A stretch of DNA of 9,211 bases, taken from NCBI GenBank assembly GCA_947630585.1, contig CANRIE010000024.1, positions 1 through 9,211 on the forward strand, given 5' to 3'. Numbering within the stretch: the first letter of the stretch is position 1; each line of letters begins with the position of its first letter. This document shows positions 7,004-9,211 of this stretch, piece by piece. The notes beneath the pieces are model-generated. The model was not told where the DNA came from and ran no database searches. It worked only from the letters and a program-made list of their open reading frames with translations. This stretch comes from an uncultured Bacilli bacterium (lineage in GTDB: Bacteria > Bacillota_I > Bacilli_A > RF39 > UBA660). Made by a program: the position numbers and the translations under genes.

Positions 7004-8629
7004 TTATCTTATCAACCTTCTAACTTTATCTTTCTTTTCTTTTAATTTATTATTATCTAAATATTCATTAGCTTTATAATTGAAGTATTCTAAATTATCT
7101 ATTAATTCATCTTTTTTATCTTTTAAATTATTGATTGATAAAAACCATGTTCCAATTAAAGTATCCATGAATTTTTCAATTTCTTCATATGTTTTTCTTT
7201 GCTTTGTATTTGATAATGGATCGCATATAATAAATGAGTTTTCATCATATCCACATATTAATATTGCGTGCAAATCATATCCAAGACTACCAGCAACAAT
7301 TAATAATTTTCCTTCCTCTAACTGTTCTTTTAATAATTGTGAATTAATATTAACCCCATTTGAAACTTTTGCTCCTTTTTTCTTAGCTTTATCAACATAT
7401 TCTTTATATTCATTAACAGCTAATTCAAATAGGTAATTTGATATATAATATTTATCGTTATTAAACATGGTATTATCTTTGTGAAATAATTCAACTTCAA
7501 ATCCTTTTTCAGCTAAAACCATTGCAAGAGTTGAAAATGGAGTACCATCCATATATTTTGATTGATACATTCCATATAATTTTTTTTCTTCTTCTTCTGT
7601 AATATTATCTAATAGTCCATTATATTGTAACACCATCATCATACAAACAATTGTGCAAGTATATCCAGTTTGTTTATAAGGTTTTATGTTCTTTTCCATA
7701 TGTAATTTTCTTTTTACTTTTAATTTTTCTAAACTTTCAATTATTAAGTCATTTGAAAATTCATAAATATATCCATCATTTTTTAATATTCCTTCAGTAT
7801 CAAGATATTCAAGAATTTTCTTTCTTAAAAGAAACCCTGAAATTCCTATTAAATTACAAGCAATTAATTTTTCATCTAAATTATCATAAAGAATTAAATC
7901 ATTCATTGCTTTTCTTTCGGGATTTTCCAAAGTAAAATAAAAATGTGCGGTTTTATATGAATCTGGTATTGTTAATTGTTTAATTATTTTTAATAAAGTA
8001 TTTGTATCTTGGAAAAACATATTATTAAATTGCTTTTTTAATCTTGAATTGAATATTACCTCATCATTTGCATGGTATTTTTCTTTCAAGTATTCTTTAT
8101 ATTCATTTGCCTTGTTTATATCTGTTTTTAATAAATATATATAATATAAGTGTTCTTTTTTATATGTAGCAAAAAATGTTTCACTAGGTGGTGTAATGAG
8201 CATAAATTTTGAAGTATTTTTATCAAAATATTCATTATTTACAGGTATTTTATCTAAATTATATTCTAAATTCTTTTTTATAGCTCCAGACATTACTAAA
8301 GTTGCTTCATCCACTTGACACATAGTTTTATATATTTTTATTAAGTCATCTATTTCACTAGGTGATAATTCTACAGCATAATTTCTAATAATTTGTAAAT
8401 ATGCTGGTTCTAATAGTTCCTCATAAAATAGATTATGCCAATTCCATCTTTCAATTAATCTTTCTAAAAAAACAGATGGACTATTAATTTTTTCAATATT
8501 CATTAATTTAGATATCTTGGTATTAGTTTCAGCAAAATATCTATTTGCATTTAATAATTGATTCTCTAATATTTCATCAATATTTTCTTTTATTTCATTT
8601 GGAATTATCTTACTTTTTAAATTTTTCAT
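7004..8629 (-). CDS. Two-part protein: unknown helical N-terminal region plus C39-like cysteine peptidase domain
   Basis: The 541-residue product is the first large gene of the operon. Residues 1 to about 310 are mostly helical and unrecognised. The stretch EELLEPAYLQIIRNYAVELS...LIKIYKT (about 70-103) faintly recalls DUF2059-type repeats. Residues 311 to about 505 are a C39-like papain-fold domain with Q320, C325, H454 and D470. The C-to-H spacing (129) and H-to-D spacing (16) equal those in the Nudix fusion at the other end of the operon, and long runs are identical (IVCMMMVLQ, EEGKLLIVAG, IEKFM). A charged tail of about 35 residues follows. AAGGGGG (8639-8645) lies 9 bases before the ATG. 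A protease for trimming the tiny peptide is the natural guess. No transmembrane or ABC parts are present, so it is not a C39 export ATPase. The N-terminal region could bind the leader peptide. Confidence 0.78.
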   Translation of the reverse strand: MKNLKSKIIPNEIKENIDEILENQLLNANRYFAETNTKISKLMNIEKINSPSVFLERLIERWNWHNLFYEELLEPAYLQIIRNYAVELSPSEIDDLIKIYKTMCQVDEATLVMSGAIKKNLEYNLDKIPVNNEYFDKNTSKFMLITPPSETFFATYKKEHLYYIYLLKTDINKANEYKEYLKEKYHANDEVIFNSRLKKQFNNMFFQDTNTLLKIIKQLTIPDSYKTAHFYFTLENPERKAMNDLILYDNLDEKLIACNLIGISGFLLRKKILEYLDTEGILKNDGYIYEFSNDLIIESLEKLKVKRKLHMEKNIKPYKQTGYTCTIVCMMMVLQYNGLLDNITEEEEKKLYGMYQSKYMDGTPFSTLAMVLAEKGFEVELFHKDNTMFNNDKYYISNYLFELAVNEYKEYVDKAKKKGAKVSNGVNINSQLLKEQLEEGKLLIVAGSLGYDLHAILICGYDENSFIICDPLSNTKQRKTYEEIEKFMDTLIGTWFLSINNLKDKKDELIDNLEYFNYKANEYLDNNKLKEKKDKVRRLIR

Positions 8630-8638
8630 TTTAATTTT

Positions 8639-8645
8639 CCCCCTT
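8639..8645 (-). promoter_or_regulatory. Ribosome binding site of the 541-residue gene
   Basis: AAGGGGG lies 9 bases before the ATG at 8629. Four of its bases (AGGG, 8644-8641) could pair with CCCT (8661-8658) at the foot of the upstream hairpin, so its access may depend on how the leader folds. Confidence 0.55.
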
Positions 8646-8659
8646 ATTTTATAGTGCAG

Positions 8660-8695
8660 GGTTGCTATATATTATAATTACAATATATAGCAACC
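8660..8695 (-). repeat. Perfect 14-bp hairpin between the peptide gene and the enzyme genes
   Basis: GGTTGCTATATATT and its exact reverse complement flank an 8-base loop. On the - strand the hairpin begins 28 bases after the stop of the 18-residue ORF and ends 15 bases before the next ribosome binding site. No T-run follows on the - strand, so it is not a standard terminator. In many RiPP operons a hairpin after the precursor gene partly blocks transcription or protects the short upstream message, giving more peptide than enzyme. That role is inferred here. On the + strand it is followed by ATTTTATT, a poor terminator tail. Confidence 0.7.
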
Positions 8696-8722
8696 ATTTT
8701 ATTCTATACACTATATAGTACA

Positions 8723-8779
8723 TTAGGCAGTACAAATCATATCAAATTTTCTGTCGAATTTTTTTAATATACGTCTCAT
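8723..8779 (-). CDS. 18-residue putative RiPP precursor peptide
   Basis: The ORF reads MRRILKKFDRKFDMICTA. It has AGGAGGTGA (8784-8792), a full match to the 16S tail, with seven bases between GGAGG and the ATG. No in-frame start exists upstream before a TAA, so 18 residues is the complete product. It is the first gene of the operon and is followed by a hairpin and then by peptidase, YcaO and radical SAM genes. The first 13 residues are basic and amphipathic, with the repeated unit KKFD/RKFD, like a minimal leader. The last five, MICTA, hold the only Cys and Thr, side by side, which are standard YcaO targets. It would be among the smallest precursors known for such enzymes (PqqA is about 23 residues). 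An alternative is a regulatory leader peptide controlling the operon. Translation is very likely; the substrate role is inference. Confidence 0.75.
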   Translation of the reverse strand: MRRILKKFDRKFDMICTA

Positions 8780-8783
8780 AATT

Positions 8784-8792
8784 TCACCTCCT
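8784..8792 (-). promoter_or_regulatory. Consensus ribosome binding site of the tiny peptide
   Basis: AGGAGGTGA is the strongest Shine-Dalgarno sequence in the window and decides the start at 8779. Directly upstream, CGATA-CCA-TATCG (8805-8793) can form a small hairpin that ends on its edge, which could keep the site exposed or be part of a switch. Confidence 0.8.
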
Positions 8793-8798
8793 CGATAT

Positions 8799-8831
8799 GG
8801 TATCGTAAAATGTTATAACATCCATAATACC
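8799..8831. repeat. Dyad with central 12-bp palindrome in the peptide-gene leader
   Basis: ATGTTATAACAT (8810-8821) is a perfect palindrome. Around it GGTAT (8799-8803) pairs with ATACC (8827-8831). It lies 20-50 bases before the start of the 18-residue ORF. It could be an operator or a leader-RNA hairpin; the sequence alone does not decide. Confidence 0.4.
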
Positions 8832-8879
8832 AATTATATATTTAATGATTTTAGTATGTATTAATACTTATCATTATGG
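8822..8879. repeat. Nested inverted repeats upstream of the peptide operon
   Basis: Three pairs of arms share roughly one centre: CCATAAT (8822-8828) with ATTATGG (8873-8879), TAATGAT (8843-8849) with ATCATTA (8870-8876, overlapping the former), and AGTAT (8853-8857) with ATACT (8864-8868). A perfect 10-bp palindrome GTATTAATAC is at 8858-8867. The symmetry goes beyond the general A/T bias but is imperfect in spacing. It is a candidate binding region for a regulator encoded outside the window, or structure in the 5' untranslated RNA. Confidence 0.35.
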
Positions 8880-8889
8880 TGCAATAATA

Positions 8890-8895
8890 ATTATA
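8890..8895 (-). promoter_or_regulatory. Candidate -10 element of the peptide operon
   Basis: TATAAT on the - strand is a perfect -10. The -35 region (about 8912-8918) is poor (AATACA or AAATAC). Transcription would start near 8883 and give a leader of about 104 bases holding the dyads described above. Because a strong terminator lies just upstream at 8951-8987, the operon needs a promoter in 8800-8950, and this is the best one I see. Confidence 0.35.
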
Positions 8896-8921
8896 TTTGT
8901 GTATTTTATTGTGTATTTTAT

Positions 8922-8941
8922 ATTGAAATATAAATTTCAAT
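8922..8941. repeat. 8-bp inverted repeat upstream of the candidate promoter
   Basis: ATTGAAAT (8922-8929) and ATTTCAAT (8934-8941) are perfect arms around ATAA. It lies between the upstream terminator and the candidate -10, a suitable place for an activator or repressor site. With only A/T-rich arms, chance is possible. Confidence 0.35.
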
Positions 8942-8950
8942 TTATTATAT

Positions 8951-8987
8951 AAAAAAAGGCGCAACAAACTTAAAAGTTTGTTGCACC
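8951..8987 (-). terminator. Strong factor-independent terminator
   Basis: On the - strand GGTGCAACAAACTT pairs with AAGTTTGTTGCGCC (13 usable pairs, one of them G-U) around a 4-base loop and is followed by seven T. The T-run exists only on the - strand side, so it ends a transcript coming from positions above 8987. It insulates the peptide operon from upstream transcription. Confidence 0.88.
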
Positions 8988-9053
8988 ATTAAATAACATA
9001 TATTTTTTCTCAATTAAAGATAAAAGACATTTTTTTAGTAACAAATTTACCAT
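8970..9053 (-). CDS. Possible 27-residue small ORF, or part of a small RNA
   Basis: An ATG at 9053 opens a 27-residue frame beginning MVNLLLKKCLLSLIEKK and ending with its TAA inside the loop of the terminator hairpin. AAGAAGG lies 8 bases upstream, a fair ribosome binding site. The peptide is amphipathic, with leucines and lysines alternating and one Cys. It sits in its own unit with a good promoter (9086-9114) and a strong terminator, a transcript of roughly 130 bases. I do not recognise it. It may be a real small protein (regulatory, immunity or toxin-like), or the transcript may act as an RNA and the frame be accidental. Its closeness to the peptide operon does not by itself link the two. 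Confidence 0.35.
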   Translation of the reverse strand: MVNLLLKKCLLSLIEKKYMLFNGATNF

Positions 9054-9085
9054 TTCAATTACCTTCTTTCCCCTTGATTACCAAT

Positions 9086-9114
9086 ACTATACACTAAAAA
9101 ATAAAAGATTGCAA
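9086..9114 (-). promoter_or_regulatory. Promoter of the short transcription unit
   Basis: On the - strand TTGCAA (9114-9109), 17 bases, then TATAGT (9091-9086) is a good vegetative sigma promoter with optimal spacing. Initiation would be near 9079, and the next terminator is at 8951-8987, giving a transcript of about 130 bases. Confidence 0.65.
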
Positions 9115-9145
9115 TACTTTTCTTGATTTTTTCAATTTTTTATTA

Positions 9146-9198
9146 ATTCTCAATGTAAATGCAACTTTTATAGAATCAATTGCATTTACTTTGAGAAT
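9146..9198. repeat. 19-bp near-perfect inverted repeat at the window edge
   Basis: Arms 9146-9164 and 9180-9198 match with one mismatch (18 of 19 pairs) around a 15-base loop. Neither strand shows a T-run after it within the window, so a classic terminator is not supported, though the + strand side continues beyond 9211. The TTGCATTT element in the arms recurs at 9203-9211. It could be a regulatory site, a stable RNA hairpin, or the end of a small mobile repeat. Confidence 0.6.
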
Positions 9199-9211
9199 AC
9201 TATTTGCATTT

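Noticed and set aside
7080..7935. Two + strand ORFs (7080-7436 and 7651-7935) inside the 541-residue gene
   Set aside because: They are antisense to a conserved peptidase domain and its flank. Their Phe/Leu/Ser-rich composition is what the reverse of a Lys/Glu-rich AT-rich gene gives.
7004..8629. C39 peptidase-containing ABC exporter
   Set aside because: There is no transmembrane region and no Walker A/B or signature motif; only the peptidase-like fold is present.
8665..8697. A second mini-ORF after the 18-residue peptide (MVAIYCNYNI on the - strand)
   Set aside because: It has no ribosome binding site and its bases are fully explained by the 14-bp hairpin.

Overview
The window is very AT-rich (roughly a quarter G+C by eye), uses the standard bacterial code (TGA is a stop, TGG is Trp) and has strong GGAGG-type ribosome binding sites. 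The gene set (a UvrX/UmuC-like polymerase next to a YolD-like protein, a DUF2975-like membrane protein, a YcaO/radical-SAM peptide cluster) points to a low-GC Bacillota, probably a host-associated or otherwise accessory-rich one. I cannot name a genus.

Left part (about 1-2550, + strand): a 5'-truncated-looking DUF2975-like membrane protein, a factor-independent terminator, an extended -10 promoter, then a two-gene unit with an ATGA overlap: a Y-family translesion polymerase followed by a YolD-like protein. Such pairs are common on chromosomes, plasmids and conjugative elements of Bacillota.

Main part (8890 down to 2598, - strand): a tightly packed seven-gene operon that reads as a ribosomally made, post-translationally modified peptide (RiPP) pathway. 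In transcription order: (1) an 18-residue peptide, MRRILKKFDRKFDMICTA, with the best ribosome binding site in the window; (2) a 541-residue protein with an unknown helical N-terminal region and a C39-like cysteine peptidase domain at its C-terminus; (3) a 110-residue protein that resembles a shrunken ThiF-like cyclodehydratase partner; (4) a YcaO cyclodehydratase ending in PHPFP; (5) a LinA/MNT-like nucleotidyltransferase-fold protein; (6) a MoaA-like radical SAM enzyme with extra C-terminal cysteines; (7) a Nudix hydrolase fused to a second copy of the same C39-like domain. There is no transporter, no azoline dehydrogenase and no recognisable immunity gene inside the window. The simplest reading is that YcaO plus the 110-residue partner modify the C-terminal Cys-Thr of the tiny peptide, the radical SAM enzyme and the nucleotidyltransferase add further changes, and the C39-like domains trim the peptide. 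The chemistry and product are inference. A 14-bp perfect hairpin separates the peptide gene from the enzyme genes.

Right end (8800-9211): no long gene. It holds the operon's putative promoter and several nested inverted repeats, an independent short - strand transcription unit (promoter TTGCAA-17-TATAGT, possible 27-residue ORF, strong terminator), and a 19-bp inverted repeat at the window edge.
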